DNA of 64,000 nucleotides, from contig NZ_CP021435.1 of the NCBI RefSeq assembly GCF_002549795.1, forward strand, positions 1,860,001-1,924,000, in the 5' to 3' direction. Below, piece by piece: positions 47,584 through 58,279 of this stretch (the stretch's first letter is position 1; each line of letters begins with the position of its first letter). The notes below the pieces were generated by a model. That model was not told the origin of the DNA. It ran no database searches and saw only the letters and a program-made list of their open reading frames with translations. Source of the DNA: Halomonas beimenensis. GTDB lineage: Bacteria; Pseudomonadota; Gammaproteobacteria; Pseudomonadales; Halomonadaceae. The position numbers and the translations under genes were made by a program.

Positions 47584-48129
47584 TCATGGGGCCAGCGGGC
47601 GCCCCGCGGCGGACCAGGCGCGGCGAGGCCGGACGGACGTGGCCGGGGGGAGGGGTGAGGTGCCGGCGTAGGCCGCCATCAGCTCATCGAGGAGCCGGCA
47701 CTCCGCCGCCTTCTGTGACGCCAGGTCCCGCCAGAGGGGCGACAGGGCCGGCAGCAGCCGGCTGTCGAGGCAATAGCGCGAGAAGCGCCGCGACTGCTCC
47801 GCCGCGGCCCGGGTCCGCTTGAGCACCGCCAGGGCGTGGCCCTGACCTAGGATCAGGCAGCCGGAGGCGACCCCGGGCAGGGTGGCCACCTGGCGCGCCC
47901 GCTCGGCCTCGAGGGGCAGGGACAGGCCGAGCCGGCCGCCCGCGGCCTCGCAGGCCTGGCGACGGTGCTCGCAGGCGATACCGAGACTCGCCATCAGGCG
48001 GCTGAGTCCCTGACCGAAGGGCAGGAAGCGGAAGGCCAGGCGGCGATAGCGGCGCATCTCCTGAGCCTCGTGGTCGCGAGCCAGGCGGAGCACCTCCCGG
48101 GGCTGGGGATCCTCGGCGAGTGGGGTCAT
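47584..48129 (-). CDS. Ferritin-like hypothetical protein
   Basis: A 181-residue helical protein. Its N-terminal half has EAQEMRRYRRLAFRFL and a later CEHRRQACEAAGG, spaced like the helices of rubrerythrin/ferritin-like domains, and Glu/His residues that could bind metal. The C-terminus is basic and unstructured. I cannot assign a family with confidence. It lies between zur and the RimK-like operon, reading leftward, with GGAGA about 9 bases before the ATG. Confidence 0.6.
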   Translation of the reverse strand: MTPLAEDPQPREVLRLARDHEAQEMRRYRRLAFRFLPFGQGLSRLMASLGIACEHRRQACEAAGGRLGLSLPLEAERARQVATLPGVASGCLILGQGHALAVLKRTRAAAEQSRRFSRYCLDSRLLPALSPLWRDLASQKAAECRLLDELMAAYAGTSPLPPATSVRPRRAWSAAGRPLAP

Positions 48130-48302
48130 GATCGAGCGTCTCCCTGTTGTCATCGTTGTGGGAAGAAGGCGCGCGAATGCCCAGAATAGATGCCTCTTCG
48201 CCGGGGCGCGATCGCCTCGATCCGCGCTCAACCAACGGTGCCCGACTCACGCCGAGTGCCATGCGCAGACGAGCGATCGCGCCCGACGGCCGCCTCTCGG
48301 CC

Positions 48303-49292
48303 TCAGGCACTGGGGACCGCCGCCCGATCCGGCTGCGGGGTGGCGAGCTCGCTGCGACGGGCGAAGTGGTGCTGGGCGAAGGCCACGCGCTCCTCGACGG
48401 GCACGCCATCCGCCTGGCGTTCGACGAGATCGAGGCGCGGGCGCAGGCCCTCGCCGTTGGCCATCTGGATGGCCAGGCCGGGACGGGCATTGAGCTCCAG
48501 CAGCATGGGCCCGTGATCGCGGTCGAGCACCATGTCGGTGCCCAGGTAGCCCAGGGCGGTCATCTCGTAGCAGCCCGCGGCCAGCCGCAGGAGGGTCTCC
48601 CAGCCGGGGATCGAGAGGCTGGCGAGCTCGTGGCCGGTGTCCGGATGATCGTGGCGGGAGCGGTCGAACTGGACGCCGCGGATCGCGGTCCCGCTGGCGA
48701 TGTCGATGCCCACCCCCACGGCGCCCTGGTGCAGGTTGGCCTTGCCGTCCGAGGCGGCGGTGGACACCCGCATCATGGCCATGACCGGGTAGCCCTTGAA
48801 GACGATGACGCGGATGTCCGGCACGCCCTCGTAGGTGTATTCGGAGAGGCTCTCGTCGAAGTTGATCAGCGCCTCGATCACGGCCACGTCGGGGGAGCCA
48901 CCGAGGGAGTACAGGCCCGAGAGGATGTTGGAGACGTGGCGCTCCACGTCGCCGAGCGCGAGATGGGCGCCGCTCGGCTTGACGAAGTGCGCGCCGTCCC
49001 GGTACTCGATGACCAGGATGCCCTTGCCGCCGCTGCCCTTGGCCGGCTTGATCACGAAGCCGTGATGGCCCTCGAGCATCTCGCGGATGTGCTTGACGCC
49101 GAACTGGGTCGTCACCGTGCCGATCAGCGCCGGCGTGGTGATGGCATGCTGCTGGGCCAGCAGCTTGGTCTTGAGCTTGTCGTCGACCAGCGGGTAGAGC
49201 CGCCGATCGTTGTACCGGCCGATGTAGCGAATGTTGCGCCGGTTCATGCCGATGATGCCCTTGGCACGGAGGCGGCCGGGAGAGGTCCACAT
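48303..49292 (-). CDS. RimK-like ATP-grasp alpha-L-glutamate ligase
   Basis: A 329-residue ATP-grasp protein. Typical blocks are HGFVIKPAKGSGGKGILVI (nucleotide loop), VIEALINFDE, VFKGYPVMAMMRVST, the NLHQGAVGVGID loop and LLELNARPGLAIQMANGEG with metal-binding Glu/Asn. RimK relatives add glutamate to proteins or make gamma- or alpha-glutamyl peptides. It is the last gene of a three-gene unit with a 7TM transglutaminase-like protein and a retropepsin-like lipoprotein, a set linked to osmotic tolerance in related gammaproteobacteria. The acceptor is unknown. Confidence 0.85.
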   Translation of the reverse strand: MWTSPGRLRAKGIIGMNRRNIRYIGRYNDRRLYPLVDDKLKTKLLAQQHAITTPALIGTVTTQFGVKHIREMLEGHHGFVIKPAKGSGGKGILVIEYRDGAHFVKPSGAHLALGDVERHVSNILSGLYSLGGSPDVAVIEALINFDESLSEYTYEGVPDIRVIVFKGYPVMAMMRVSTAASDGKANLHQGAVGVGIDIASGTAIRGVQFDRSRHDHPDTGHELASLSIPGWETLLRLAAGCYEMTALGYLGTDMVLDRDHGPMLLELNARPGLAIQMANGEGLRPRLDLVERQADGVPVEERVAFAQHHFARRSELATPQPDRAAVPSA

Positions 49293-49296
49293 GGGC

Positions 49297-50808
49297 TCAG
49301 TCCTCCGTCACCGGCTTGAAGCGCCGCAGTTCCAGCAGCCGATACCCGGTGTAGTTGCCGAGCATCAGGATCAGGGCCATCAGGATCAGCTGGACGCCGA
49401 GGAAGTTGAAGGTGATGTGGCGCACCCAGGGGTTGTTCATCGCCAGGTAGGCGAGTACCGCGGTGAGCAGGCTGCCGCCGCCCTGGATCAGCACCTCCTT
49501 GGGCCCTTCCTCCTCCCACAGGATCGACATGCGCTCGATGGTCCAGGACAGGATGATCATCGGGAAGAAGGTGATCTGCAGCCCGGCGTTGAGGCCGAAG
49601 CGAAAGGCCAGCACCGAGAACAGCGAGATGATGGCGATGACCGTGATGATCACCGCCGTGACCCGGGCCACCAGCAACAGGTTGAGGTAGGACAGGTAAT
49701 TGCGGATCACCAGCCCCACGGCGACCACCAGCAGGAAGCCGACCAGACCGGTGACCAGGGTGGTCTGGATGAACGCCAGCGCGATCAACACGGGCATGAA
49801 GGTGCCCGAGGTCTTGATGCCCACCAGGACGCGCAGGATCACCACCACCAGCGCGCCGATGGGGATCAGCAGGATGGTCTGGAAGAGCGCCTGCTCCTCC
49901 AGGGGCAGGCTGTGAATGGAGAAGTTGAGCAGGGTCCCCGCATCCTCGGCCAGCTGGCTGCGCACCGCGGCGGCGGCGGGCTGGTTGCGCGACAGCATGG
50001 AGAAGGTCACCCGGGAGTTGGTCCCGCCCTCCACCTCGAGCACGGCCTGGCCGGCGGCCTCCCAGAGGAGCAGGTTGTCGGGACGCCCCTGGGTGCCGGT
50101 GGACGGGTCGAAGAGGGCGCTCTGGTCACCGTCATGCACCTGTATCCAGGACGTCAGGGTCTGGCGGCGACGGCCGTGCTCGAGCAGCAGGCCGCTGACT
50201 TCCCGGGCCGGCACGTCCGCCTGGTTGAGCAGGCGCACCAGCAGCGGCACGCGATCGAACTGCGTCAGCAGCAGGCGGGCATTCTCGCCTTGGCGTTCGT
50301 CGCCGAAGTCGCGGATCAGCTCCCTGGCGAAGGTGAAGGCATCGGCGCTGCGCGACCAGGCCCGCTCGATGACCTCACTCGCCGCGGTGTCGTAGGGCGG
50401 CTCCCAGGCCACCGAGGGATCCGGGCGCGGGGCCGGCACCTCGTTGCCGCGGGCCTGGGGCGCCGCGAGGATCTGGGCGCTGTAGTAGAGCTGCTGGCTG
50501 CCGGCCGCCTCGCGGGTCGACCACAGGGCCCGACGGACGCCGTCCTCCTCCAGGTAGCTCAGCCCGTACCCGGGCGAGGCGGTGTGTTCGGTGAGCAGCC
50601 GGAAGCCGCGCTGGGTGGAGGGCAGTGCCATGTTCACCTTGACCGGGCCGCCCTCGGCGCGGAAATTCACCTGCGCCTCGATCTCCCAGACCTGGCGGAG
50701 TTCGCCCGGCGTCCAGGGGACCTCGAACTGGACGTGACGGTGCACGCTCAGGCCGATACCAGCGGCCAGCAACAGGGCGACGATCAGATAGAAGGGCAGT
50801 CGGGACAT
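49297..50808 (-). CDS. 7TM protein with inactive transglutaminase-like domain
   Basis: A 503-residue inner-membrane protein. An N-terminal helix (about 6-22) is followed by a periplasmic inactive transglutaminase-like domain (about 30-265) and about seven helices (about 280-495). It has no catalytic Cys-His-Asp triad that I can find, matching the UUP1/7TM_transglut_inh families. Start MSRLPFYLIVAL. It sits between the retropepsin-like lipoprotein and the RimK-like ligase with short gaps (4 and 24 bases), suggesting one membrane complex, perhaps like RloB described for osmotic stress tolerance. Confidence 0.83.
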   Translation of the reverse strand: MSRLPFYLIVALLLAAGIGLSVHRHVQFEVPWTPGELRQVWEIEAQVNFRAEGGPVKVNMALPSTQRGFRLLTEHTASPGYGLSYLEEDGVRRALWSTREAAGSQQLYYSAQILAAPQARGNEVPAPRPDPSVAWEPPYDTAASEVIERAWSRSADAFTFARELIRDFGDERQGENARLLLTQFDRVPLLVRLLNQADVPAREVSGLLLEHGRRRQTLTSWIQVHDGDQSALFDPSTGTQGRPDNLLLWEAAGQAVLEVEGGTNSRVTFSMLSRNQPAAAAVRSQLAEDAGTLLNFSIHSLPLEEQALFQTILLIPIGALVVVILRVLVGIKTSGTFMPVLIALAFIQTTLVTGLVGFLLVVAVGLVIRNYLSYLNLLLVARVTAVIITVIAIISLFSVLAFRFGLNAGLQITFFPMIILSWTIERMSILWEEEGPKEVLIQGGGSLLTAVLAYLAMNNPWVRHITFNFLGVQLILMALILMLGNYTGYRLLELRRFKPVTED

Positions 50809-50832
50809 CTTGGCTTCCTGGAAGGAGGGCGT

Positions 50833-51699
50833 CTATCCGGCGGATCGGGGCGAGGCCGCCTCGTCGGTCGTCTCGGGCTCCCCCTCGGCGTCCGCGTCCG
50901 GCGGCGTGGGGAAGGAGGGACGTGGATGCACATGCCGACGGGCCACGTCGATGATGGCGATGTCCATCAGGAAGCGACGGCCCAGCAGCACCGGGAAATC
51001 CAGGTGGGTGCGATCACTGAGGGTGAACTCGACGTTTTCCCGGATCGGCCCCAGGCTCATCAGCAACCGGATCACCGGGCGGGATTCCTCGCCCGTGGCC
51101 TGGACGATCCGGACCCGGCGCTCCACCGGTGCCTCGATCCATCGGCCGCGGATGGCCTCGATCACGGCGTCGTCCTCGTTCAGCCCCAGCTTGAAGCGCA
51201 CCCAGTCCTCGCCATCGCGCTCGAAGGCGGTGATCTCGGTAGCCGACAGCGAGGAGGTGTTGGCCCCGGAATCGATCCGGGCCTCCAGGAAGGTGCCCAC
51301 GTCAGGCAGGCCCACCCATTCGTTGCGGCCGACCAGGGTCTTGTTGGCCAGCCGCTCGTCCTCGGCCGGGCAGTCGGCGACCGTGGCGGGACGCTGGGGC
51401 TCGTCGCTCAGGCGATCCAGGTCGTCCTCGAGGCCTCGCAACAGGTAGCCGACCTCCCGGACGTCGGCGGTCAGGGCCAGCTGCTCCTCCCGGTGCCGGG
51501 CCAGGGCCTCGCGCTGGTCCGCGCAATGGGCCGCCAACCGGGCTTCCAGGCCTTCCATGCGCGCCTCGAAGGCCGACGGCGTCAGCGGATCGGGCGGGGA
51601 CGGGCGCTCGAGCGGGGCCAGGGCGCAGCCGCCGAGCAACAGGCCACCGGCGATCGGCAGAAGGAGAGCGACGGATCGAATCGGCATGGAGGAGGACAT
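50833..51699 (-). CDS. Retropepsin-like aspartic protease lipoprotein
   Basis: A 288-residue (or 284 if Met5 is used) putative lipoprotein. The lipobox is LLGGC with Cys25, then a helical coiled-coil-like segment (about 45-105) and an aspartic protease-like domain whose DSG motif is Asp143-Ser-Gly (RIDSGANTSS). The family is also called ATP-dependent zinc protease and is linked to RimK-like ligases. A GRRFLMDIAIIDV block follows. The C-terminal tail is acidic and low-complexity. Either start is possible, because neither has a strong ribosome site. Confidence 0.82.
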   Translation of the reverse strand: MSSSMPIRSVALLLPIAGGLLLGGCALAPLERPSPPDPLTPSAFEARMEGLEARLAAHCADQREALARHREEQLALTADVREVGYLLRGLEDDLDRLSDEPQRPATVADCPAEDERLANKTLVGRNEWVGLPDVGTFLEARIDSGANTSSLSATEITAFERDGEDWVRFKLGLNEDDAVIEAIRGRWIEAPVERRVRIVQATGEESRPVIRLLMSLGPIRENVEFTLSDRTHLDFPVLLGRRFLMDIAIIDVARRHVHPRPSFPTPPDADAEGEPETTDEAASPRSAG

Positions 51700-51965
51700 C
51701 CTTGGCTCGGGCGGTCGGGAACACGGACGGCCGCGCCGGGACGACGCGGAATGTCGCGATGATAAGGAGCAGGGGCCGGGCTGTCCACGGCGGGCCCCGT
51801 CCCGGAGGGCGGGATGCCGGGGTTGCACGGTATCTCCATGGTAAGGATTTAACATAATATACATTATGCGAAGTTACGGGGCGGGCACCCGAGGGGCCGT
51901 ACCATGGCGTGTCCGGGGTCTTTGGGCTAGGATCTTTATCCAAGCCCTCTACAGATCGAAACCCT

Positions 51966-52514
51966 ATGTACAGATTATGCCGCCTGTTGCTGCCGCCCTG
52001 GCTCCTGTTGCTGCTCGCCGGCTGCGGCAGCGTCGACCTCTCGCGCTACGCCGGCACGACGCCGGCACTCGACATCGGCGATTATTTCGCCGGGCAGACA
52101 CGGGCCTGGGGCATGGTCCAGGACTATTCCGGAGCCGTCCAGCGGCGGTTCACGGTCGACATCCAGGGCCGGCTCGACGGCGATACCCTGACCCTGGACG
52201 AGCGTTTCGCCTATGCCGACGGTGAAACGGATCGGCGGGTCTGGACCTTCCGGCGTCTCGACGACACGCGCTGGATCGGCCAGGCCGACGATGTCGAGGG
52301 GCCCGTCGAGGCTCGCCAGGTCGGCCACGTCTTCCACATGCGCTATCCCCTCGAGGTCGTGGTCGACGAGCGTGCCATCACCTTCACCATGGACGACTGG
52401 ATGTACCTCCAGCCGGACGGGCGACTGATCAATCGCACGGCCATGCGCAAGTTCGGCCTGACGCTGGCCGAGATCACGCTGGTGTTCGAGCGTCGAGGGT
52501 TCGGCGCGAACTAG
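51966..52514 (+). CDS. DUF3833 lipoprotein
   Basis: A 182-residue lipoprotein of the DUF3833 family. The lipobox LLAGC is at residues about 17-21, and the mature part has a beta-rich fold with WGMVQDYSGAVQRRF and the repeated TWF-like strands (VWTFRR, RTAMRKFGLTLAEITLVFER). The function is unknown; the family sits near fatty acid metabolism genes in some genomes. The ATG at 51966 follows a non-ideal site, and an earlier ATG at 51909 would add a non-signal extension. A gap of 100 bases separates it from the KaiC-like gene. Confidence 0.78.
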   Translation: MYRLCRLLLPPWLLLLLAGCGSVDLSRYAGTTPALDIGDYFAGQTRAWGMVQDYSGAVQRRFTVDIQGRLDGDTLTLDERFAYADGETDRRVWTFRRLDDTRWIGQADDVEGPVEARQVGHVFHMRYPLEVVVDERAITFTMDDWMYLQPDGRLINRTAMRKFGLTLAEITLVFERRGFGAN

Positions 52515-52614
52515 ATGACCTAGTACCACAGTAGGACAACAGCCGTACTACACTGGAACTACGCCCACTCCCATGACGGGTCCGCCATCCGGGCCCGGTC
52601 TCAAGGACAGTGAC

Positions 52615-54036
52615 ATGGAAGACTCACGGATCAGCACGGGCTGCGAGGGACTCGACCATATCCTGGGGGGCGGCCTTCCGCCCCACAAGGCCTACATGGT
52701 GCGAGGCGGCCCGGGGCATGGCAAGACGTCGCTCGGCCTGCAGTTCCTCTCCGCCGCGCGGTCCCTGGGGCCCGCCCTCTACATCGGCTTCCAGGAAACG
52801 GAGGAACAGCTCAGGGAGAATGCCGGGCGCCAGGCCCTGGACATCGACGGCCTCCACCTGCTCAGCCTGGTCCCCGACGAGAGCCTCTTCGCCCACAACC
52901 AGAGCTACGATCTTTTCCATCCCGTCGAGGTCGAGTTCGACCCCCTGGTGAAGCGGATCCTCGACGCCGTGGAGTCCTGTCGGCCGGCCACCGTGTTCAT
53001 CGACTCGGTCAGCCATCTGCACCTGCTGTTCTCCGACGCCTATCAGTTCCGGGCCCAGGTGCTGTCCTTCCTGCGCTATCTGCGCCAGCAGGGCTGCACG
53101 GTGCTGTTCTCCTCCGAGATCGGGGAACGGGCCTCGGACGTCGACCTGCAGTTTCTCGCCGATGGCGTGATCGAGCTCGGCGCCGAGCGTCACCATGGCT
53201 ACCTCCAGGTCCGCAAGCTGCGCGGCGCCCGCTTCATGCCGGGCCGGCATCAATGCCGGGTCGGCGCCCGGGGCGTCCAGGCCTTTCCTCACCATGTCCC
53301 GCCCGTGGCCCGCACCGAGGCGCCGGACAGCGAGCGCCTCTCCTCGGGCAACGATCGTCTGGATCGCCTGCTCGGCGGAGGGCTCGAGCCCGGCAGCGTG
53401 ACCCTGATCACCGGCCCCTCGGGCGTGGGCAAGTCCACCCTGGCGGCCTGCTACGCCCGCCAGGCCATCCGTCGGGGTAGCGTGCTGATCTACCTGTTCG
53501 AGGAGGAACTCCCCTTCTACCTGAAGCGCGCCGCCGATCTGGGCCTGTCCCTGGCTCCCTTCCAGCGCGACGGCCTGCTGGAGATCGAGCAGGTCGAGCC
53601 GATGCGCTACCTGGTGGACGAGTTCCTGGAGCGCGTGCGGTGCCGGGTCGAGGCCCTCGACACCCGGCTGGTCATCCTCGACAGCGTGTCGGGCTTCGAG
53701 CTGTCGTTGAACGGCGAGCATCTCAAGGATCGGATCCATGCGTTCGCCAAGGGCCTGGCGCGACGCGGCATCTCGGTGATCCTGATCAACGAGATCCAGG
53801 CCATGAGCGGTCCCCTGGCGTTGACCGAGCGCGGCATCAGCTATCTCGCCGACAACGTCCTGTTGCTCAACTATCGTGAAGACGGCGAACGCATGGGCAA
53901 GATGCTGGGCGTCCTGAAGAAGCGGGTGGGGAGCTTCGACAACCGCATCTGCGCCTACCGGATCGGCCAGGGGGGGCTGCAGCTCTCGGATGACGAGGTC
54001 GACACCAGCCTGCTCAACCGCGGCCCGGGGGCCTGA
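52615..54036 (+). CDS. KaiC-like two-domain RecA-fold ATPase
   Basis: A 473-residue KaiC-superfamily ATPase with two tandem RecA domains. Walker A boxes are GGPGHGKT (31-38) and GPSGVGKS (267-274), each followed by Walker B-like VFID and LVILDS. In the first domain the catalytic pair reads QE (FQETEEQL); in the second EEE is kept (LFEEELPF). Aligning by eye to cyanobacterial KaiC, the phosphosite S-T becomes S409-Y410. No KaiA or KaiB is near. The ATG at 52615 has AAGGA upstream. It is coupled to the EAL protein. Confidence 0.88.
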   Translation: MEDSRISTGCEGLDHILGGGLPPHKAYMVRGGPGHGKTSLGLQFLSAARSLGPALYIGFQETEEQLRENAGRQALDIDGLHLLSLVPDESLFAHNQSYDLFHPVEVEFDPLVKRILDAVESCRPATVFIDSVSHLHLLFSDAYQFRAQVLSFLRYLRQQGCTVLFSSEIGERASDVDLQFLADGVIELGAERHHGYLQVRKLRGARFMPGRHQCRVGARGVQAFPHHVPPVARTEAPDSERLSSGNDRLDRLLGGGLEPGSVTLITGPSGVGKSTLAACYARQAIRRGSVLIYLFEEELPFYLKRAADLGLSLAPFQRDGLLEIEQVEPMRYLVDEFLERVRCRVEALDTRLVILDSVSGFELSLNGEHLKDRIHAFAKGLARRGISVILINEIQAMSGPLALTERGISYLADNVLLLNYREDGERMGKMLGVLKKRVGSFDNRICAYRIGQGGLQLSDDEVDTSLLNRGPGA

Positions 54037-55748
54037 TGTCGGCGATGAGCGCTTCCCGCGACAAGGGACGATTGCTGCTGCTGGTGGCGTCAGCCGCCAA
54101 TCGACGCCTGCTGACCGAGGCCTTCGATGGCGATTACGAGTGGCTCGCGCCCTCCGCGGATACCCTGCGTCCCCGGTCCTTCGACCTGGTCATCGCCGAC
54201 CCCCGTGGCCTCGCGCGCCACCGGGAGGCCTTGCGACGGATACGTGAGCAGGAGGCGCCGACGCTGCTGCCCGTGCTGCTGTTGATCGGGCGTGTCGAGA
54301 TGCGGAGCTCGCTGGCCGACTTCCGGGATCTGGTGGACGAGTTCGCCGTGCTTCCCGCCGATCGCGTCGAACTGACCACCCGCCTCCACCTCTGGATGCG
54401 TGCCCGGCGCCTGTCGCTACGACAGCGCGATCATCTGGCCCACCTGGTCCATCACGATCGGCTGACGGGCCTGCCGGTCCATCCCCTGCTGCTGGATCGC
54501 CTGCGGCAGGCCCTGGCCTACTCGGAGCAGCCCGGCGAACGGGTCTTCCTGCAGGTCGTCGAGGTGCCCGCCGTGACCCTGGTGAACGCCCTGGGGCAAC
54601 AGGGACGAGACCTGGCCGTCTGCCGGCTGAGCGAGCGACTGAGCCGACGGATCGACGAGCGGGCCACCCTGGCCAGGATCGGCGACACCCAATGGGGGCT
54701 CCTGCATCCCCCCGGCGAGTCCCTCGAGGACGTCCTCGACCTCAGCCGTGCGCTGTGCCAGGCGATGCTCGAGCCCCTCGACATCGGGGGCGAACGGGTC
54801 CATGTCTCCCCTCGCGTGGGGATCGCCGCGGCGCCCGACGATGCCCGGGACGCCGAGGCCCTCCTGGACCGTGCCCTGCAGGCGTTGTGTACCGCGAAGG
54901 CCGATTCTCCCGCCTTCTTCTCCGCCCGGACGCGGCGGGAAGCGACGGATTTCCTCAGGATCGAGGCCAGCCTGAGGCATGCCCTGTCCCACGGCGGGCT
55001 GGAACTCTGGCTGCAGCCCAAGCTGCGGCTGGGAGACGGTCGCGTCGAGGCCGCCGAAGCCTTGATTCGCCTGCGCCGCCCGGACGGTTCCCTGTTGCCC
55101 CCGGGCGCCTTCATCGCGGTGGCCGAGACCAGCGGCCTGATCCGGGCGCTGACGCACTGGGTGATACAGGAAGCCTGCCGCCGGCTCGCGACCTGGCGCC
55201 AAGCCGGCAAGGGCATGGCGCGCCTGGCGATCAACGTGTCGGCGCATGACCTGGAGGAGGAAGGCTTCGCGGCCTTCCTGCTGGATGCCCTGCAGCGACA
55301 GGGATTGCCGAGCTCGGCCCTGGAGCTGGAACTGACCGAGACGACCCTGTTCGCCATGACCGACCGCAGCCTCGCCGCCCTGGGGCGGCTGCGCGAGGCC
55401 GGGATGCGCATCGCCATGGACGACTTCGGCACCGGCTACTCGACCTTGAGCTATCTGCACCGGCTGCCGATCGATGTGCTGAAGATCGATCGGGCCTTCG
55501 TCGAGGAGGTCCACCTGCACCCCGTGCGGGCCGGGATCATCCGCGCGATCCTGTCCCTGGCCGAGAGCCTGCGGCTCGACACCGTGGCGGAAGGCATCGA
55601 ATCCGAGGCCGAGGCGGCCTTCCTCGCCGAGCTGGGCGTCGAAGTCGGACAAGGCTACCTGTATGCCCGCCCCATGCCCGAGGCCGAGCTGATGGCCTGG
55701 CTGGACACGCCGAGGCCCCGGTCCGCGGGCGGTACCGGGGCCTCGTAG
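54036..55748 (+). CDS. Pseudo-receiver, degenerate GGDEF, EAL phosphodiesterase
   Basis: A 570-residue signalling protein. Residues 10-118 resemble a receiver (Asp55 present, but the usual Lys is lost in LPADRVEL), 130-300 is a GGDEF domain whose signature is the inactive RIGDTQW (214-220), and 310-560 is an EAL c-di-GMP phosphodiesterase with EAL (341-343), Asn400, Glu435, Asp462-463, Lys483, Glu519 and Gln539 in place. It is likely active. Its ATG overlaps the KaiC-like stop by one base (TGATG), so the two proteins are coupled. Confidence 0.9.
   Translation: MSAMSASRDKGRLLLLVASAANRRLLTEAFDGDYEWLAPSADTLRPRSFDLVIADPRGLARHREALRRIREQEAPTLLPVLLLIGRVEMRSSLADFRDLVDEFAVLPADRVELTTRLHLWMRARRLSLRQRDHLAHLVHHDRLTGLPVHPLLLDRLRQALAYSEQPGERVFLQVVEVPAVTLVNALGQQGRDLAVCRLSERLSRRIDERATLARIGDTQWGLLHPPGESLEDVLDLSRALCQAMLEPLDIGGERVHVSPRVGIAAAPDDARDAEALLDRALQALCTAKADSPAFFSARTRREATDFLRIEASLRHALSHGGLELWLQPKLRLGDGRVEAAEALIRLRRPDGSLLPPGAFIAVAETSGLIRALTHWVIQEACRRLATWRQAGKGMARLAINVSAHDLEEEGFAAFLLDALQRQGLPSSALELELTETTLFAMTDRSLAALGRLREAGMRIAMDDFGTGYSTLSYLHRLPIDVLKIDRAFVEEVHLHPVRAGIIRAILSLAESLRLDTVAEGIESEAEAAFLAELGVEVGQGYLYARPMPEAELMAWLDTPRPRSAGGTGAS
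55713..55743. terminator. Terminator hairpin of the EAL gene and ectC
   Basis: AGGCCCCGGT / ACCGGGGCCT, a perfect 10-bp stem with an 11-base loop, overlaps the last codons of the EAL gene and lies 27 bases past the ectC stop on the other strand. It probably acts for both. Confidence 0.6.
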
Positions 55749-55769
55749 GGCCGGTGGTACGGCGACGCC

Positions 55770-56186
55770 TCAGAGCGGCTTGCTGTCGTCGGCTTCCTCG
55801 TCGGCGGGCGCGTAGGAGCCGTCGGCACGATGCACTTCCTTGCCGGTCAGGCCGGGGGTGAAGACGCATGCCAGGTGCATGGTCTTGTGGGCCCGCAGCA
55901 GGTGCTCGTCGTGCTGGTCCAGGATGTAGATGTCGCCCGGCTTGATCGGCCAGATCTTGCCATCGGCCAGGGTCTCGACCTCCCCTTCCCCTTCCATGCA
56001 GAACACCGCCTCGAAGTGGTGCTTGTAATGGATATGGGTCTCGGTCCCCTCGTAGATACGCGTGACGTGGAAGGAGCAGTTGCCGCCGTCGTCGGCCAGC
56101 GACAGGCGGGTGCTGTCCCAGTTGCCGTTCTCGGCCTTGACCAGGCGCTCGGTCTGGCGCGCTTCCTCGAGATTGCGAACGATCAT
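55770..56186 (-). CDS. ectC: Ectoine synthase EctC
   Basis: A 138-residue cupin that cyclises N-gamma-acetyl-2,4-diaminobutyrate to ectoine. The start [15 protein letters not shown], the [20 protein letters not shown] block and [20 protein letters not shown] are typical, with metal ligands Glu and His in the cupin core. It agrees very closely with Halomonas elongata EctC as I remember it. The ATG at 56186 has no strong upstream alternative. It is the third gene of ectABC. Confidence 0.97.
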   Translation of the reverse strand: MIVRNLEEARQTERLVKAENGNWDSTRLSLADDGGNCSFHVTRIYEGTETHIHYKHHFEAVFCMEGEGEVETLADGKIWPIKPGDIYILDQHDEHLLRAHKTMHLACVFTPGLTGKEVHRADGSYAPADEEADDSKPL

Positions 56187-56285
56187 GACGCTCTCCGTGA
56201 TGTCAGATGAAGCCGGCCCGGCAGACCGACACGAGGCACCGGCCATCCCCCGTGCGGCGGATGGCCGGCCTTGCCGTTCAGCCTA

Positions 56286-57638
<1,353 letters not shown>

Positions 57639-58217
57639 TCAGATGTCGGCGGTCTGGAAGGGGCCGATGCGCACGAGGTTCTCGGGGTCGTGCTCGCCGC
57701 CGAGCTGATCGGTGGAGAAGTATTCGCGACTGTTCAGGGGAGCCTGCCAGCGATCCGCCAGCCTGCGGAACAGCCCCCAGGACGCCTGGTTGTCGGGGGT
57801 GATGGTGGTCTCGAGGTGGTGCACCTCGGCGAGCTCCGGACGGGTCATCACGGCCTCGACCAGGCGGCGGGCCAGGCCGGTGCCGCGCGCCTTCTCACCC
57901 ACCGCGACCTGCCAGAGGAAGTAGGTGTCGGGCGCGTTGCTCTTCACGTAGCCGGACACGAAGCCGACGATCTCGCCCTCCTCGTTGGTGGCCACCGCAC
58001 AGGTATCGCGGAACTGGGTCGCCAGCAGCAGGTAGGCATAGGCGGAATTGACGTCCAGCGGGGGGCAGGACTTGACCAGCTCGTAGACGCCCCAGCCATC
58101 GTCGGGATTGGGCTTGCGAATGAACAGCGGGGTGGCCTGGTGGCCGACCACGGCATCGGCCACGCTCGGCCGGGCCAGGTCGGCGGAAGGAATGAAGGGC
58201 TCTGTGGTTGCGTTCAT
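57639..58217 (-). CDS. ectA: L-2,4-diaminobutyrate acetyltransferase EctA
   Basis: A 192-residue GNAT-fold enzyme, second step of ectoine synthesis. The acetyl-CoA loop is VAVGEKARGTGLARRLVEA, and DTYFLWQVAVG and LETTITPDNQASWGLFRRLA match Halomonas EctA. MNATTEPF agrees with the known protein, although AGGAGGGG lies 12-15 bases upstream of in-frame ATGs at 58253/58250 (MMPSKFATANTT), so a 12-residue longer form is possible. It heads ectABC and is preceded by a promoter and a leader hairpin. Confidence 0.96.
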   Translation of the reverse strand: MNATTEPFIPSADLARPSVADAVVGHQATPLFIRKPNPDDGWGVYELVKSCPPLDVNSAYAYLLLATQFRDTCAVATNEEGEIVGFVSGYVKSNAPDTYFLWQVAVGEKARGTGLARRLVEAVMTRPELAEVHHLETTITPDNQASWGLFRRLADRWQAPLNSREYFSTDQLGGEHDPENLVRIGPFQTADI

Positions 58218-58279
58218 TGTCGTGTTCGCTGTAGCGAATTTGGAAGGCATCATAACAGCCGCACCCCTCCTTTTCAAAA

